A stretch of DNA of 64,000 bases. Source: UBA6182 sp964479585 (GTDB lineage: Bacteria; Bacillota_I; Bacilli_A; Erysipelotrichales; Erysipelotrichaceae). A program made the translations under genes and the position numbers. The notes under the pieces are model-generated. The model saw nothing but the letters and a program-made list of their open reading frames with translations, was not told the DNA's origin and ran no database searches. The stretch spans positions 44,718 to 108,717 of the forward strand of contig CAYZMP010000001.1 in the NCBI GenBank assembly GCA_964479585.1. Reading direction: 5' to 3'. This document shows, piece after piece, positions 1 to 7,970 of this stretch (within the stretch, counting starts at the first letter, position 1; every line of letters starts with the position of its first letter).

Positions 1-430
1 AGTACTCAACACTTGTTATGCAAATAGTAGGTATACCTCTTTCTTTGCATTCCATTGCCATTTCAATAGGTACTGCATTTCTTCCTGAGTTTGATACGAT
101 GATAACGACATCGTTGCTTGTTGGTCGATGATAATCCAAAATAAGCTTAGCATAATCAGTCAAACGCTCGACATGCTCTGATTTTGTTACTTCGTGATTG
201 CCACTTACACCATCTTCAATCATGGCATACAGCGGAACCAAGCCTCCTGCACGATAGAATACTTCTTCCGCAATTAAATGAGAATGGCCGGTACCAAAAG
301 TATAAATCAACCCATCTTGTTTAATCACCAAACTCATTAATTGTGCAGCTTTGACAATGGTTTCTTTTTCTTGCTTTATTGTCTTTTGAATCAAATGCAA
401 TACTTCACTGTTAAATGTATCTAATATCAT
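1..430 (-). CDS. SIS-domain phosphosugar-binding protein (3' end outside window)
   Basis: The minus-strand reading frame starts at ATG 430 after a GGAGG-type ribosome binding site and runs off the left edge, so about 143 residues are visible. The fold looks like a SIS (sugar isomerase) domain: a GTGHSH phosphate-loop-like segment near residues 46-51 and a second core strand ending in VSNSGRN near residues 112-118. It resembles the COG4821 group of uncharacterised SIS proteins of about 240 residues, which bind phosphosugars; the substrate is unknown. It follows the Sel1-like gene at 470-1132 by about 40 bases on the same strand and is probably cotranscribed with it. No catalytic assignment can be made from the part seen. 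Confidence 0.8.
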   Translation of the reverse strand, partial: MILDTFNSEVLHLIQKTIKQEKETIVKAAQLMSLVIKQDGLIYTFGTGHSHLIAEEVFYRAGGLVPLYAMIEDGVSGNHEVTKSEHVERLTDYAKLILDYHRPTSNDVVIIVSNSGRNAVPIEMAMECKERGIPTICITSVEY

Positions 431-469
431 AAGCAAACCTCCATAATAAGTATATCATGGAGGCTTACT

Positions 470-1132
470 TTAACTAATAGAACTATAGAAAGTGGTTAAC
501 ATTCTTTGTGCAAATTCGTTGTTTTGAGCTGCGGCATCTTTTAAGTATTTAATGCCTAAATCAGTATTTTTCTCTACATGTTGCCCTTTTAAATAGGAAG
601 CACCAAGAATAGCTTGTGCTAGATCGTTTCCTTGTTGTGATAAAGCATATGCAAATCCTAATCCAATAAGCGGAAGTTTATACTCTTCAATAATACCAAT
701 CATCAACATGTTTATGTCATGGTCTTGTTCATTTAAATACGATTGGATAATTGCGGATAAAGAAATTGTTTGCTGTTGGGTTAAATGATCAGGAGCAGAA
801 AGCTCTAAACTTGCAAGCACAATATCAAGTGATTTAGTGAAGTTATCATCAATGTCTTTATCAAATATTGACATATGCGCTTGTCCAAAGATAAGTGCTT
901 GTAACACATTATAACTGGATGAATAAAACGAGAATTTTGCACGAATAATTTCTTCATTGTTTGGATGGTGTATTAATCCTAAGTCAAGCAAATCTATTGC
1001 AGTTTCATATTGCTGATTAAAGTGTAGGAAGCTTGCTGATTTAATATAATCAATTGCAGGATAACTTCCTTGTTTGTACTTATTAAGTATTTCCTGTTTT
1101 TTACTTTGGATATAATCGTTTTCTAATTTCAT
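470..1132 (-). CDS. Sel1/TPR-like repeat protein of unknown function
   Basis: A 220-residue, mostly helical soluble protein with no signal peptide or membrane segment. The C-terminal part (GASYLKGQHVEKNTDLGIKY and the following KDAAAQNNEFAQ) matches the Sel1-like form of the TPR repeat: small residue, Tyr-Leu, Gly, then Gly-x-x-Tyr-Leu and Ala-A. The N-terminal part also reads as paired helices (for example FLHFNQQYETAIDLLDLGL). Such proteins are scaffolds for protein contacts. The start was set at ATG 1132 because AAGGAG lies 5 bases upstream; a GTG two codons earlier would sit inside that ribosome binding site. The SIS gene follows on the same strand. No specific function is recognised. Confidence 0.7.
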   Translation of the reverse strand: MKLENDYIQSKKQEILNKYKQGSYPAIDYIKSASFLHFNQQYETAIDLLDLGLIHHPNNEEIIRAKFSFYSSSYNVLQALIFGQAHMSIFDKDIDDNFTKSLDIVLASLELSAPDHLTQQQTISLSAIIQSYLNEQDHDINMLMIGIIEEYKLPLIGLGFAYALSQQGNDLAQAILGASYLKGQHVEKNTDLGIKYLKDAAAQNNEFAQRMLTTFYSSIS

Positions 1133-1165
1133 GGCCACTCCTTATTTTTTCCACCTATAAAAATC

Positions 1166-1171
1166 ATTATA
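1166..1171 (-). promoter_or_regulatory. Probable -10 element for the Sel1-like/SIS operon
   Basis: TATAAT is read on the minus strand 34 bases upstream of the Sel1-like start. The -35 is weak (TTGCAT at 1188-1193, 16-base spacer). Confidence 0.4.
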
Positions 1172-1249
1172 AGTATGTGTCTCAATAATGCAATGATATC
1201 GAAGCAAGTTTAAGCAAGTTGATAAAAATATGGGAAAAATCTGATGAGT

Positions 1250-1278
1250 TTTCCACAATTAGTAAAAAAGTATATAAT
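1250..1278 (+). promoter_or_regulatory. Sigma-A type promoter for the HAD/PfoR-like operon
   Basis: TTTCCA (1250-1255) and TATAAT (1273-1278) are separated by 17 bases, about 40 bases upstream of the HAD start codon. Confidence 0.5.
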
Positions 1279-1318
1279 ATGATAGGATTTTGTAGGGAAT
1301 AAGATATGAAGGAGTAAT

Positions 1319-1975
1319 ATGAAGAAAAAATTAGTAATATTTGATATGGATGGTGTATTAATAGATAGTGAAAGAATGAGTGATGCCTGTTGGCAAATTA
1401 CTTTAAGTGATCATAATATTGCATTTACAGATGAAAAGAGAAGCCAGTTAGTGGGAATGTCCATTGAAAATGCTCATGTTTTTTTTAAAGAAGAAATTGG
1501 TAGTGCCTATACTTTTGATCAATTAAAAGAATACCAAATTAATGTTCAAAAAGAATATGTGAAAAATCATCCTATTACTGTCAAAGAGGGTATACTGGAT
1601 TTGATTGATATATTAAAAGAGCATGATGTAAACATTGCCGTTGCAAGTTCCACAACAAAGCAACGTGGTATTGATCGTTTAAAACAAAGTGGATTGTATG
1701 GTATGTTTGATTATTATATTTTTGGTGATATGGTCAAACAAACAAAACCTGATCCTGAAATATTTTTAAAAGTAGTTGAACATTTTAACTATGATATTAA
1801 AGAGACTGTTGTGTTTGAGGACTCCTATTATGGTGTCAAAGCCGCAAATAATGCTAATATAGATGTTGTGTGGTTAAAAGACATGGTGGACATTGATAAA
1901 ATGGGTGATGTATCTTATATTGAAAAATTTACAAGTGCTCATCAAGCCATTTCTTTAATGAAAAAACTTATATAA
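1319..1975 (+). CDS. HAD-superfamily phosphatase (beta-phosphoglucomutase-like subfamily)
   Basis: A 218-residue HAD hydrolase. Motif I is DMDGVLIDSE with nucleophile Asp9 and acid Asp11. A helical cap follows (about residues 18-85), then motif II at ASSTT, the motif III lysine in KQTKPDPEIF and motif IV at VFEDSYYGV. The helical cap and the KPDPEIF signature place it with the phosphoglycolate phosphatase/beta-PGM subgroup, which dephosphorylates small phosphosugars. The start follows AAGGAG by 5 bases. It is 19 bases upstream of a PfoR-like transporter and faces psuG, so a sugar-phosphate or nucleotide-phosphate substrate linked to pseudouridine breakdown is possible; this is inference from context only. 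Confidence 0.85.
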   Translation: MKKKLVIFDMDGVLIDSERMSDACWQITLSDHNIAFTDEKRSQLVGMSIENAHVFFKEEIGSAYTFDQLKEYQINVQKEYVKNHPITVKEGILDLIDILKEHDVNIAVASSTTKQRGIDRLKQSGLYGMFDYYIFGDMVKQTKPDPEIFLKVVEHFNYDIKETVVFEDSYYGVKAANNANIDVVWLKDMVDIDKMGDVSYIEKFTSAHQAISLMKKLI

Positions 1976-1994
1976 TATAAGTTAGGAGAGCAAA

Positions 1995-3011
1995 ATGGTT
2001 AAAACAAACAAGATTTACACGTACATTGTGGATAGTTTATCAGCCATGTCTATTGGGTTGTTTTCAACACTTATTATTGGAGTAATATTAGAAAACATTG
2101 GAAATGCTATTGTTGATATAAGTGTAGTATCCTTTGTAAGTGAGCCATTAGTTGCAATTGGTGTTGCGGCAAAAAGCATGGTAGGTCCTGCGATAGCGGT
2201 TGCGATTGCATATAAAATGAGCAAAAACTTACTTATTATTGGAGCCAGCAGTGTGGTTGGTCTTTTGGGGTATGCTAGCGGAGGTCCTATTGGAGGTTAT
2301 TTATCTACCGTTATTGCTATTGAAGCAGGATCGTTGTTATCGAAAAACAACCCATTAAGAATATTGTTGGTACCATTTGTAGTGCTTGTTACAGGATATG
2401 TTTCAGCAATAACCCTTGGACAATATGCTGGATACATAATGCAAGGGATTGGAATGCTTGTTAATGAAACGACGACGACTCATCCACTAATCATGAGTAT
2501 GTCGATAGCATTGATTATGGGAGTGCTACTAACATCACCATTATCAAGTGCGGCAATTTCCATTATGCTTCAACTAAGTGGACTTGCAGCTGGTGCTGCA
2601 ACAGTTGGGTGTTGTGTGCAAATGGTTGGTTTTGCTAGTATGGGAAGAAAAGTAAACTCACTTGGTTCTACGATTGCTGTTGGTTTAGGTACGTCTATGT
2701 TGCAAATTAAAAACATACTACTAAATCCTTGGCTAATTGTACCTCCAATGTTAGCTTCAGTACTTATTGCACCAATTGGGACGATTATTTTTCAACTATC
2801 AAGCAATCCTGAAGGTGCAGGAATGGGCACGAGTGGTTTAGTTGGACCATTAATGATATTTACAACCATGGGGTTTACTACAACATCAATTCTTGGAGTT
2901 ATCCTTGTCTTGTTTGTTTTACCCATTATCGTTGTACAACTGTTTTATCATGCACTATTAAAAAAGAATAAAGTAAAAGATTATCAACTTAAAATAGATA
3001 TTGATAATTAA
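1995..3011 (+). CDS. PfoR/PTS_EIIC_2-family membrane transporter
   Basis: A 338-residue integral membrane protein with about nine or ten hydrophobic helices and Gly-rich loops (GYASGGPIGGYLS, AGMGTSGLVGP). It resembles COG3641 (PfoR, often misnamed a toxin regulator) and the Pfam family PTS_EIIC_2. These proteins resemble PTS membrane domains but no IIA or IIB partner is encoded nearby. In other Firmicutes, members are found beside pseudouridine-5'-phosphate glycosidase genes and are thought to import nucleosides or sugars. Here it follows the HAD gene by 19 bases with a GGAGAG ribosome binding site and ends tail-to-tail with psuG, the two stop codons overlapping by four bases (TTAA, 3008-3011). 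Substrate is not shown by sequence. Confidence 0.8.
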   Translation: MVKTNKIYTYIVDSLSAMSIGLFSTLIIGVILENIGNAIVDISVVSFVSEPLVAIGVAAKSMVGPAIAVAIAYKMSKNLLIIGASSVVGLLGYASGGPIGGYLSTVIAIEAGSLLSKNNPLRILLVPFVVLVTGYVSAITLGQYAGYIMQGIGMLVNETTTTHPLIMSMSIALIMGVLLTSPLSSAAISIMLQLSGLAAGAATVGCCVQMVGFASMGRKVNSLGSTIAVGLGTSMLQIKNILLNPWLIVPPMLASVLIAPIGTIIFQLSSNPEGAGMGTSGLVGPLMIFTTMGFTTTSILGVILVLFVLPIIVVQLFYHALLKKNKVKDYQLKIDIDN

Positions 3012-3922
3012 CGAAGTTTAGTTAAAGCTACCGCAATTTTTGCGGCTACCTGTGCATTATTTATAACTAATGCTTTATTAGCAATCACTGATTTGCCATC
3101 AGTATGTTTATGTAAGTAAGCAAGTAAATAAGGAGTAACATCTTTACCTTTAATATTTTCTTTAATGGAAGAAGCAATGGCTTCTTTTATTTTTGTGCGA
3201 ATAAAGTCAGGATCCATTTCAAACTCCTCTGGTATAGGGTTTGCTATGAGCGTTCCATTGGTGATTTTTAGTTTATCTTTAGTAAGAATAATTTCTGCTA
3301 TTTCTTGTGCATCTTTTGCCATGTAATCAACAAGAAGTCCACTATCCCTTGTGTAAAAATCCGGGAAGGCAGTGGTTTGATAGCCTAATATAGAAACACC
3401 ATGTGTTTCTAGCACTTCTTTGGTTTTTTCAAGATCTAAAATAGATTTGGCTCCTGAGCAAACAACATTCACATTGGTTTGAGCAAGTTCAAGTAAATCA
3501 GCGGACACATCCATGGTTGTTTCTCCATGTTTGTGTACACCACCAATGCCACCAGTCGCAAACAATTTGATGTTTGCCATTGCTGCAAACATCATGGTTG
3601 TCGCAACAGTGGTAGCTCCATCTTGTTTTGTAGCTAAGGTTGAAATGACATCTCGTCTGCTAACTTTTGTAATGGATTTGTTTGTTGCGAAATATTCAAG
3701 GTCATCTTGGTTCATCCCAACTAATATTTTTCCATTACGAATACCGATGGTGGCTGGTATAGCACCTTCTTTGTAAATGATATCTTCGCAAGCTTTGGCA
3801 GTTTCTAAGTTTTCAGGATAATTAAACCCATGAGATATAATCGTTGACTCTAAAGCAACAACTGCTTTGTTGGTGTTTAGTGCTTCCAAAACTTCTGGTT
3901 TAATTTGTAAATAGTCATTCAT
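3008..3922 (-). CDS. psuG: Pseudouridine-5'-phosphate glycosidase
   Basis: A 304-residue member of the IndA/PsuG family, near usual length. The enzyme reversibly splits pseudouridine 5'-phosphate to uracil and ribose 5-phosphate. The catalytic set known from E. coli (Glu31, Lys93, Lys166) is present with a constant offset: Glu25 in ALESTIISHG, Lys86 in KVSRRD and Lys159 in CSGAKSILD, the last being the Schiff-base lysine. The metal-binding region FATGGIGGVHKHGETTMDVS is also intact. It converges on the PfoR-like transporter. No PsuK kinase lies in the window, so how pseudouridine is phosphorylated here is open. The ATG at 3922 follows an AAAGAGG-type site. Confidence 0.95.
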   Translation of the reverse strand: MNDYLQIKPEVLEALNTNKAVVALESTIISHGFNYPENLETAKACEDIIYKEGAIPATIGIRNGKILVGMNQDDLEYFATNKSITKVSRRDVISTLATKQDGATTVATTMMFAAMANIKLFATGGIGGVHKHGETTMDVSADLLELAQTNVNVVCSGAKSILDLEKTKEVLETHGVSILGYQTTAFPDFYTRDSGLLVDYMAKDAQEIAEIILTKDKLKITNGTLIANPIPEEFEMDPDFIRTKIKEAIASSIKENIKGKDVTPYLLAYLHKHTDGKSVIANKALVINNAQVAAKIAVALTKLR

Positions 3923-4008
3923 AAATTAATCCTCTTTTCCTAATCATACATTCATTATACTAAATAATCGTTTAATAATCTTTTAAGATTTTTTAGTGAT
4001 AAGTGTTG

Positions 4009-4036
4009 TTGACATAAGGTGGTAATTTGATACAAT
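4009..4036 (+). promoter_or_regulatory. Promoter of the metal-efflux operon
   Basis: TTGACA at 4009-4014 and TACAAT at 4031-4036, spacer 16 bases, just upstream of the operator-like inverted repeat. Confidence 0.7.
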
Positions 4037-4060
4037 ATATATGAATATGTGCTCATATAT
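4037..4060 (+). promoter_or_regulatory. Operator-like inverted repeat for the ArsR/SmtB-family repressor
   Basis: ATATATGA (4037-4044) and TCATATAT (4053-4060) form a perfect 8-base inverted repeat with an 8-base spacer, directly after the -10 element and so over the expected transcription start. ATATGA...TCATAT half-sites are typical of SmtB/CzrA/CadC operators. The repressor is encoded next, so autoregulation is likely. Confidence 0.65.
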
Positions 4061-4076
4061 TAAATTGAGGAAAGTT

Positions 4077-4430
4077 ATGAAAACACCTACAAAATGTGAT
4101 TGTCAAATCATTCATCATGATATTGTTGATGAAGTTAAAAAGCAAATACCAAAGAAAAGTGATATCGATATGTTGTCAAACTTCTATTCGGCATTAAAAG
4201 ACCCCACAAGACTAAAAATCTTACATGCACTATTTGTGTCTAAAATGTGTGTGTGTGATATTGCGGCTTTGTTAAACATGACACAATCAGCTATTTCTCA
4301 CCAGTTAAAAGTATTGAAAACTGTTCATTTAGTTGACTATGATAAACAAGGAAAAGTCGTTTATTATTTTTTAAAGGATGATCATATCCGTACCATTATA
4401 AACCAATCATTAAAACATATAAAGGAGTAA
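4077..4430 (+). CDS. cadC: ArsR/SmtB-family metal-responsive repressor (CadC-like)
   Basis: A 117-residue winged-helix regulator. Counted from ATG 4077 (GAGG six bases upstream) the thiols are Cys7 and Cys9 in KCDCQ and Cys58 and Cys60 in MCVCD on the alpha-3/4 region. CadC of S. aureus uses Cys7, Cys11, Cys58 and Cys60 for Cd/Pb/Zn sensing, so the metal site is conserved almost position for position. The recognition helix is TQSAISHQLKVL. Apo-protein would repress from the 4037-4060 repeat and release on metal binding. An in-frame upstream ATG at 4041 would lie inside the operator and lacks a ribosome binding site, so it was rejected. The ATPase gene starts 4 bases downstream. Confidence 0.9.
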   Translation: MKTPTKCDCQIIHHDIVDEVKKQIPKKSDIDMLSNFYSALKDPTRLKILHALFVSKMCVCDIAALLNMTQSAISHQLKVLKTVHLVDYDKQGKVVYYFLKDDHIRTIINQSLKHIKE

Positions 4431-4434
4431 CGCA

Positions 4435-6510
4435 TTGAAGAAGAAGTATTATTTACAAGGATTAAACTGTGCTAACTGTGCAGTTAAAATACAAGATAAG
4501 GTTGCACAACTTGATGGTGTAACTTTATCTCATGTTGATTTTGCGGCAAGCACTTTAATACTTGAGTTTGATAATTCTCAAAAAGAAACTCAAATTGAAA
4601 AAAAGGCTAAGCAAATCGTAAAAGACATTGAACCAGATGTGCTGTTTTCTAACAGTAAACCATCGTTTGAATCTGAGCAATTTTTAAGTATTTCAAATAA
4701 AATGATGATGGTTGGTGGGTTGCTTTTTTTTATAGCTCTTTTTGTATCTGAACCAACGATTCAACTTTATTTATTTGTCGCTGCTTATGTTTTTAGTGGG
4801 TATGATATTTTATACAAAGCCTTTAGAAACACCATTAGCTTTCAATGGTTTGATGAAAACTTTTTAATGAGTGTTGCAACATTAGGTGCTTTTGCAATTA
4901 ATGAGTACCCTGAAGCTATCACAGTTATGTTGTTTTATAAAGTAGGTGAATTTTTCCAAAATCGTTCAGTTGCAAAATCTAGACAATCTATTGTGGATTT
5001 ATTAGAAATTGCACCACAACAAGCCACAATCATTAAGGATGACTTGCATGTAAATGTTCATCCAACAAAAGTGAGTGTAGGAGATATTGTGTATGTTAAA
5101 GCAGGAGATAATATTCCTGTCGATGGATATATTGTAGAAGGAGCTACTTCACTTGATGTCTCAAGTTTAACGGGTGAATCACAACCTGTGGATGTCATGA
5201 TAAAGGATGAAGTATATGCTGGTTCACTAAACTTAATGTCACCAATTAAAATTTTAGTAACAAAAACATATGATCAATCTGCAATTTCAAAGATGATTGA
5301 GCTAGTTGAAGGGGCGTCTTTAAAAAAAGCAAAGACAGAAAAATTCATTACAAAGTTTGCAAAAGTGTATACCCCAATTGTGGTATTGTTAGCGTTTTTA
5401 TTATGGATAATTCCTGTTGTATTTTTCTTAGAGCCATCAAATGTGTGGTTGTATCGTAGTTTGGTCTTTTTAGTAATATCTTGTCCTTGTGCACTAGTTA
5501 TTTCAATACCGTTGAGTTATTTTTCCGCTATTGGTGTAGCTTCAAAAAAAGGAATTCTTATTAAAGGGGCTCAATATTTAGAGACATTGTATAATGTGGA
5601 TACGATTTTATTTGATAAAACTGGAACATTAACTAAAGGAATCTTTGAAGTTGAAAAAGTAAAAGCATTCTTTGGCTATAGTGAACAAGAAGTTATCGAT
5701 ATTGCAGTTGCTGTTGAGAAACATTCTAATCATCCAATTGCAAAATCAATTACTCGTTCAATGAGTGCAAAAAACCAACTTCAAGCAAAAGAAATTAAGG
5801 AGCTTGCTGGATTTGGATTAAAAGCAACCGTAAACAACCAACAAGTTATTGTTGGTAGTGAGCGTTTACTTCAAGAGTTTGAAGTTAGTGTGCCTTTTTC
5901 AAATGAAAGATTCACAAGTATTTATGTCGTCGTTGATCAACAATGTATTGGTGAAATTGTTATGGCTGATCGACTAAAAGAAGATAGTGCCTTCGCGATT
6001 GAACAATTAAGAAAACAAGATATTCATAATTTGCTAATTTTATCTGGTGATAAACAGCCAATTGTGGATGCTATTCAAAACAAGTTAGGATTAAACAATA
6101 GCTATGGACAACTATTACCACATCAAAAACTAGATATTGTAAATGAAGTCATTGCTAGACAACCTTCTTTAAAAAAGGTTGCGTATGTTGGGGATGGAAT
6201 TAACGATGCAGCAACACTTGCAAATGTAGATGTTGGAATAGCCATGGGTGGTCTTGGAAGTGACATTGCCATTGAATCAGCGGATATTATTATTGTGAAT
6301 GATGAACCATCTAAAATTGCAGAGGTTATTGCTATTGCACGTAAAACTCGCAAAATAGTTATGCAAAACATAGTTATGGCTATGGGAGTTAAATTGCTTT
6401 TTCTTTTTTTTGGAGCGTTAGGATTAGCTACGCTTTGGGAAGCTGTGTTTGCCGATGTAGGGGTTGCAATCTTAGCTGTATTTAATGCGACAAGAATTTT
6501 AAAGCAATAA
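4435..6510 (+). CDS. cadA: Heavy-metal P1B-2 ATPase (Cd/Zn/Pb exporter, CadA/ZntA-like)
   Basis: A 691-residue P-type ATPase. Order: N-terminal metal-binding HMA domain with GLNCANC (about residues 9-15), paired helices, actuator TGES, the CPC motif in SCPCALVIS, phosphorylation loop DKTGTLTKG, SNHP (nucleotide-binding His), GDGINDA hinge, and a last helix with the conserved Asp of ADVGVAILAVFNA. CPC followed by ALVIS and that Asp mark the Zn2+/Cd2+/Pb2+ class, not the copper class (CPCALGLATP). It pumps metal out across the cell membrane. The start is TTG 4435, seven to eight bases after AAAGGAG, in an operon with the CadC-like gene; regulation by that repressor is expected. Confidence 0.95.
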   Translation: MKKKYYLQGLNCANCAVKIQDKVAQLDGVTLSHVDFAASTLILEFDNSQKETQIEKKAKQIVKDIEPDVLFSNSKPSFESEQFLSISNKMMMVGGLLFFIALFVSEPTIQLYLFVAAYVFSGYDILYKAFRNTISFQWFDENFLMSVATLGAFAINEYPEAITVMLFYKVGEFFQNRSVAKSRQSIVDLLEIAPQQATIIKDDLHVNVHPTKVSVGDIVYVKAGDNIPVDGYIVEGATSLDVSSLTGESQPVDVMIKDEVYAGSLNLMSPIKILVTKTYDQSAISKMIELVEGASLKKAKTEKFITKFAKVYTPIVVLLAFLLWIIPVVFFLEPSNVWLYRSLVFLVISCPCALVISIPLSYFSAIGVASKKGILIKGAQYLETLYNVDTILFDKTGTLTKGIFEVEKVKAFFGYSEQEVIDIAVAVEKHSNHPIAKSITRSMSAKNQLQAKEIKELAGFGLKATVNNQQVIVGSERLLQEFEVSVPFSNERFTSIYVVVDQQCIGEIVMADRLKEDSAFAIEQLRKQDIHNLLILSGDKQPIVDAIQNKLGLNNSYGQLLPHQKLDIVNEVIARQPSLKKVAYVGDGINDAATLANVDVGIAMGGLGSDIAIESADIIIVNDEPSKIAEVIAIARKTRKIVMQNIVMAMGVKLLFLFFGALGLATLWEAVFADVGVAILAVFNATRILKQ

Positions 6511-6511
6511 A

Positions 6512-6592
6512 AAAACACATCCAACGATGTGCTTTTTTGTGCCCTTCGTAGATTAGGCAAAAGCCTATGGGTGGGGGGAAACTACGAAGGAC
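6512..6592 (-). ncRNA. Candidate C-rich small RNA, about 80 nt, own promoter and terminator
   Basis: On the minus strand a promoter (AAGACA at 6622-6627, 17 bases, TACAAT at 6599-6604) predicts a start near 6592. The transcript begins with a perfect 9-bp stem (bases 6582-6590 with 6543-6551). This stem encloses a 6-C run followed by ACCC, and a second perfect 5-bp hairpin (6554-6558 with 6563-6567, tetraloop). It ends at a GC-containing hairpin plus T7 (6531 down to about 6509), which also serves cadA on the other strand. No open reading frame with a ribosome binding site is present. I cannot match it to a known RNA family. A C-rich unpaired loop beside a strong stem recalls regulatory RNAs that pair with Shine-Dalgarno sequences; that role is inference. 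Confidence 0.6.
6516..6538. terminator. Bidirectional intrinsic terminator (cadA / small RNA)
   Basis: CACATC (6516-6521), CAAC loop, GATGTG (6526-6531), followed by a T run on the plus strand and by seven T on the minus strand. Confidence 0.85.
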
Positions 6593-6598
6593 GTGATT

Positions 6599-6627
6599 AT
6601 TGTACTACAAAAAGTATTGTTTGTCTT
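6599..6627 (-). promoter_or_regulatory. Promoter of the candidate small RNA
   Basis: Minus-strand AAGACA (6622-6627), 17-base spacer and TACAAT (6599-6604), 7 bases before the base of the RNA stem region. Confidence 0.55.
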
Positions 6628-6684
6628 GCGTTTCCAAGAAAAAAGTACACTTAATTTATGAAATATTCACCAAAGAAAAACAAA

Positions 6685-6705
6685 AAATCAGCTTTTGGCT
6701 GATTT
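6685..6705 (-). terminator. Terminator of the LiaF-C-like gene
   Basis: AAATCAGC (6685-6692) pairs with GCTGATTT (6698-6705); on the minus strand a T-rich tail follows. The hairpin overlaps the stop codon. Confidence 0.75.
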
Positions 6706-7222
6706 AGTCTTTTAGTTCTTCCACAAAGCTTTCAGCGTTATCCAAAACATCCTCAGCTTGATCTTTAATGTCATCATTTATTTCTTGCGTTAATGATGCT
6801 CTTCTAATGCTTAATCCCGCAAAATGCAAATCGTGTTTTACAATGAGTGTTGGTTGATTATCTGTCGTTTCTTCCTCAGCTTGATTGCTTACACCAGCAT
6901 TTTTTACGGTACCAATGGTTTTAACAACCCAATTATCAGGAACAATAATGTCTATTCCAGAAAAATGAGCGAAAATCTTTAACGTACCAAGATTATCTTT
7001 TAAGGTAGCGTTTCTAAAATCAATGGCTAAACCTCCAAAACTAGCAGCCAATGATTCTGTCTCAAACTCATCAGTAATTATAACTTTATCACCAGTGAAC
7101 TTGTATTTCTTATTATAAGGCTTCATTTTTTTGTTTAGTAAGTTTGCTGAATAGGCTACTGCCGTTGTGGCTGTTAGAGCAGTTAAAGCACCTATTGTAG
7201 CAAGTACATGTTTTTTCTTCAT
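6704..7222 (-). CDS. Membrane-anchored protein with LiaF C-terminal-like domain
   Basis: A 172-residue protein. An N-terminal Lys-rich start and hydrophobic stretch (about residues 5-25, Ala/Thr rich, no lipobox) should anchor or export it. The rest has the beta-helix-like repeats of the LiaF-C/DUF2154 group: SLAASFGGLAIDFRNATL, then FAHFSGIDIIVPDNW and a final DLHFAGLSI strand. In Bacillus LiaF this domain restrains a cell-envelope stress two-component system; here no LiaRS genes are adjacent and the four-helix LiaF membrane part is missing. A general envelope-stress role is plausible but not shown. It is a single-gene unit with its own terminator. Confidence 0.65.
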   Translation of the reverse strand: MKKKHVLATIGALTALTATTAVAYSANLLNKKMKPYNKKYKFTGDKVIITDEFETESLAASFGGLAIDFRNATLKDNLGTLKIFAHFSGIDIIVPDNWVVKTIGTVKNAGVSNQAEEETTDNQPTLIVKHDLHFAGLSIRRASLTQEINDDIKDQAEDVLDNAESFVEELKD

Positions 7223-7330
7223 AAGGCAATCCTTTCTTTATGTTTTTACTTAATTATTGTATCATATTAAGGGATTGATGATAACTTATACACTGTGTTA
7301 TTCATATACATACACCAAAAAAGGAGAATT

Positions 7331-7825
7331 ATGAAACTATATATACGACAAAAACTGTTTTCTATTGTCGATAAATTCACTATCAAAAATGAACACTTAG
7401 AAGATATTTATTTTGGACATGGTAAGTTTTTTACTATTGCAAAGCAACTTACGATTACGGATAATGATAATCAAGAAGTGCTCTTTCTAAAAGAACAATT
7501 GTGGCACTTTTTTCCACACATTGATGTTCACATGAAAAATCAGTCATCTTTTTTAGTGAAGAAGAGGTTTGCATTTTTTACTCAAAAATATGAAATAACT
7601 TCGTTAAACTGGGAAGTTGAAGGAAACTTTTGGGCACATCAATATCGTATCTTTAATGAAAATGGCACTATCGCTACAATTGAAAAGGCATGGTTATCGT
7701 TGAGTGATTATTATGAAGTCGATATAGTCGATCCCAAAGATACATTAGCAATCTTAGGTATCGTGTTAGCCATTGACATTGCCATGAGTAAAGCTGCTGC
7801 TGCAAACAATTCATCATCGCATTAG
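7331..7825 (+). CDS. LURP-one-related (YxjI-type) protein
   Basis: A 164-residue protein starting MKLYIRQKLFSIVDKFTI, a pattern typical of the LURP-one/YxjI family (Tubby-like beta barrel). Typical features present are the N-terminal IRQK, the YFGHGKFFTIAKQLTI strand pair, FVKK-like VKKRFAFF, NWEVEGNFWAHQYRI and a C-terminal hydrophobic helix (TLAILGIVLAIDIAMS) that normally fills the barrel. The bacterial members have no firm function; phospholipid scramblase-like proteins share the fold. The start at 7331 follows AAAGGAG by five bases; an in-frame ATG 12 codons upstream lacks a site. It stands alone between a divergent gene and the cold-shock gene. Confidence 0.8.
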   Translation: MKLYIRQKLFSIVDKFTIKNEHLEDIYFGHGKFFTIAKQLTITDNDNQEVLFLKEQLWHFFPHIDVHMKNQSSFLVKKRFAFFTQKYEITSLNWEVEGNFWAHQYRIFNENGTIATIEKAWLSLSDYYEVDIVDPKDTLAILGIVLAIDIAMSKAAAANNSSSH

Positions 7826-7902
7826 GAACAATTAAATCCATTTCATATAATAGAATAACCCAACCAAAAGCATATGAAAGAGTGGATTTTTTGTGATTAT
7901 AT

Positions 7903-7931
7903 TTGCAACACATCAAAATTGTATGTATAAT
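7903..7931 (+). promoter_or_regulatory. Promoter of the cold-shock gene
   Basis: TTGCAA (7903-7908), 17 bases, TATAAT (7926-7931). The leader to the start codon would be only about 33 bases, short for a thermosensing cold-shock leader. Confidence 0.65.
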
Positions 7932-7970
7932 GAAATAGTAGTAGACTACAGAAAGGAATAGTATTATTTA

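Noticed and set aside
6123..6560. 145-codon minus-strand frame opposite the end of cadA
   Set aside because: Antisense shadow of a gene with complete P-type ATPase motifs; no ribosome binding site, Ser/Ile/Ala-rich composition typical of reverse reading.
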